Assembly: GCA_013416435.1 (NCBI GenBank)
Contig: JACCEN010000019.1
Location: 1-39,192 of the forward strand
DNA from: Alcaligenaceae bacterium
GTDB taxonomy: Bacteria > Pseudomonadota > Gammaproteobacteria > Burkholderiales > Burkholderiaceae_B
Length of the DNA: 39,192 bases
Direction of reading: 5' to 3'
Made by a program: the position numbers and the translations under genes. Positions 38,203 through 39,192 of the stretch are shown here, piece after piece (positions within the stretch are counted from its first letter, which is position 1; every line of letters starts with the position of its first letter). Below the pieces are notes generated by a model that worked only from the letters and a program-made list of their open reading frames with translations, was not told the DNA's origin and ran no database searches.

Positions 38203-38369
38203 GTGAAATTGTTGGTTTGGCCGGCCCTGATGAATTTCCGCGAGGATCGGTGGGTGAGATGGGGCGCGAGGCTGCACCAAATTGTCTGAGGGATCAATAA
38301 GCCGTTTGCATATGATGATGACCCTGAGAAGCTCGTACTAGCTTATCCATTAATGGCAAAGACTGAATG

Positions 38370-38686
38370 TAGAGCCTGTTATGAACTTGCAGAATACACA
38401 CGTCAGCGTTTCTACATTAGGCAATAGGTTCAAATCGCTACGGAACCGCATGCCGAACCGCTACACGAGCCAGCATCCCTGCTATCGGCGATGACGGATA
38501 AATTACAAGCTCGACTCGACCTTTCGGCCACGTATTGTCCGTATGAAGCTACGGCTCTTGTCGAGGAAACGAACTAGCTTCCGATTTGAAGCAATGGTGG
38601 GTTTTCTGAAAAACCACGAGCCGTTGACCACCATGAGTTCCACGCACACCCTGTTATTTGGACAAGGTTATAACAGGCAGGCTCTA
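38370..38686. mobile_element. MITE-like element or IS remnant with imperfect inverted ends
   Basis: The left end TAGAGCCTGTTATGAACTTG faces the right end CAAGGTTATAACAGGCAGG followed by CTCTA. The right end carries a 4-base insertion and two mismatches relative to the left. The outer TA on each side could be a duplicated target, as for IS630 and some IS5-family elements. The 317-bp interior has no intact frame. Either a MITE or an internally deleted insertion sequence is possible. Confidence 0.5.
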
Positions 38687-38707
38687 GTGTTCAGACATAT
38701 CAGGCAG

Positions 38708-38802
38708 TAGTCCACTACTTTTCAGACAAAACAAGCGGTAATCAACTACTTTTCAGACATTTTTACCCAGCCTCGCTGGGTAATCGAGTACTTTTCAGAC
38801 AT
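38708..38802. repeat. Three spaced repeats, transposon-end-like
   Basis: CTACTTTTCAGACA (38715-38728), CTACTTTTCAGACAT (38747-38760) and GTACTTTTCAGACAT (38788-38802) share a longer pattern of about 21 bp with the preceding TA(A/G)TC. Spacing is 31-32 and 42 bp. On the minus strand each begins TGTCTGAAAAGTA. A diverged copy, GTGTTCAGACAT, lies at 38687-38698. Repeated transposase-binding sites of this kind occur at ends of Tn7-, Tn5053- and IS21-like elements. No matching transposase is in the window. Confidence 0.6.
38765..38781. repeat. Perfect 7-bp hairpin between end repeats 2 and 3
   Basis: ACCCAGC-CTC-GCTGGGT is a perfect stem with a 3-nt loop. It lies in the wider gap between the second and third end-like repeats and accounts for part of the larger spacing there. 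Confidence 0.6.
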
Positions 38803-38947
38803 CGAGAGTAGGTTTACGCTGGCAAGGCGTCCTTGGTCAATCTGTCCAAAATTTTCAGTGACCAAGCTGAGGCGGGATCTAAGGTGGGAGGAGCGGCCGC
38901 CCGGGCAGAAAAAGCCACGTGTCTATGTTTTACGTGTACTGCTGTTA

Positions 38948-39192
38948 CTAGTGTCCTGTCGCATAAATACGTTTCGCTATTTTTTCAATTTTCTGCAAGA
39001 TAGAGTTTGCCGTCGCGGCCCAGCGAAACGGGGTGGCGTCGGCGTTGTAACGCTTCACGAACAGCTCGATTTGCTGGCGCAGTTGATGCACGCTGGTAAA
39101 GGAATTACGCCGGATGGCTCGTTCGCTGATTAAAGCAAACCAGCGTTCGACCTGATTGAGCCAGGAACTGTAGGTGGGGGTAAAGTGCAGCT
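38948..39192 (-). pseudogene. IS630-family transposase, C-terminal part (runs off window)
   Basis: The last 80 codons of a DDE transposase read LHFTPTYSSWLNQVERWFAL, then ISERAIRRNSFTSVHQLRQQ, ending RIYATGH. The YSSWLNQVERWF block is the hallmark of IS630 transposases and includes the third acidic residue (E). The stop TAG lies at 38948-38950, and TAGTGTCCTGTCGC just there is probably the element's end next to a TA target. Whether the rest of the gene is intact is outside the window. Confidence 0.85.

Larger units (their letters stand above)
38100..38947. other. Upstream region of the defence operon, mobile-element remains
   Basis: No intact gene is seen in this stretch. It holds the presumed operon promoter and operator (38160-38205), a 317-bp element with inverted ends (38370-38686), three spaced transposon-end-like repeats (38708-38802) and about 145 bp of unassigned DNA before the IS630 fragment. 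Short frames inside are broken by stops. Confidence 0.5.

Noticed and set aside
38708-38802. Possible CRISPR array in the spaced repeats
   Set aside because: The repeats are only about 15-21 bp, the spacing is uneven (31 and 42 bp), there are only three copies and no cas genes. A transposon end fits better.

Overview
The window is chromosomal DNA from a betaproteobacterium, most likely of the Alcaligenaceae (Bordetella/Achromobacter/Pusillimonas relatives). This rests on the gene order tuf, tRNA-Thr/Gly/Tyr, parB-parA-rsmG-mnmG on one side and mnmE ... yidC-yidD-rnpA-rpmH / dnaA-dnaN-gyrB on the other, and on the protein sequences. The genus cannot be fixed by eye. The window covers the replication-origin neighbourhood.

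Layout. 1-800: the 5' end of tuf and three tRNA genes, all on the minus strand. 1019-5374: parB, parA, rsmG and mnmG, minus strand, overlapping or closely spaced. 5375-6911: mostly non-coding DNA with three parS sites, two degenerate REP-like palindromes, a GC-rich fold-back element and a pair of DnaA boxes. 6912-12168: a cold-shock gene, a PLP aminotransferase, a Fic toxin-like gene, a glutamine amidotransferase and a second, self-inhibited Fic gene, with two related origin-like stretches on either side of the first fic gene. 12306-15596: mnmE, a YciI-like gene and a clade-3 catalase. 15855-20504: a five-gene high-affinity branched-chain amino-acid type ABC transporter. 20783-28644: yidC, yidD, rnpA, rpmH on the minus strand, then dnaA, dnaN, gyrB on the plus strand. 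28645-39192: an accessory island.

The island holds one minus-strand operon of six genes whose ends touch or nearly touch: an AlpA/excisionase-type HTH regulator, hsdR, hsdM, an unusually long hsdS, an ABC-type ATPase and an HNH nuclease. The last two look like a Septu (PtuA/PtuB) pair attached to a complete type I restriction-modification system, so the operon reads as a two-layer anti-phage locus. Upstream of it lie decayed mobile-element remains: a 317-bp inverted-repeat element, three spaced copies of a TGTCTGAAAAGTA-type repeat that look like a transposon end, and an IS630-family transposase fragment running off the window.

Eight full copies of a 30-bp palindrome (arms GGGGTCAGACCCC and its complement) lie between genes in the first 21 kb and none after that. 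They are REP-like and mark the core chromosome side of the window. Gene assignments come from reading conserved motifs, not from database searches. Promoter and origin calls are inferences from sequence pattern.
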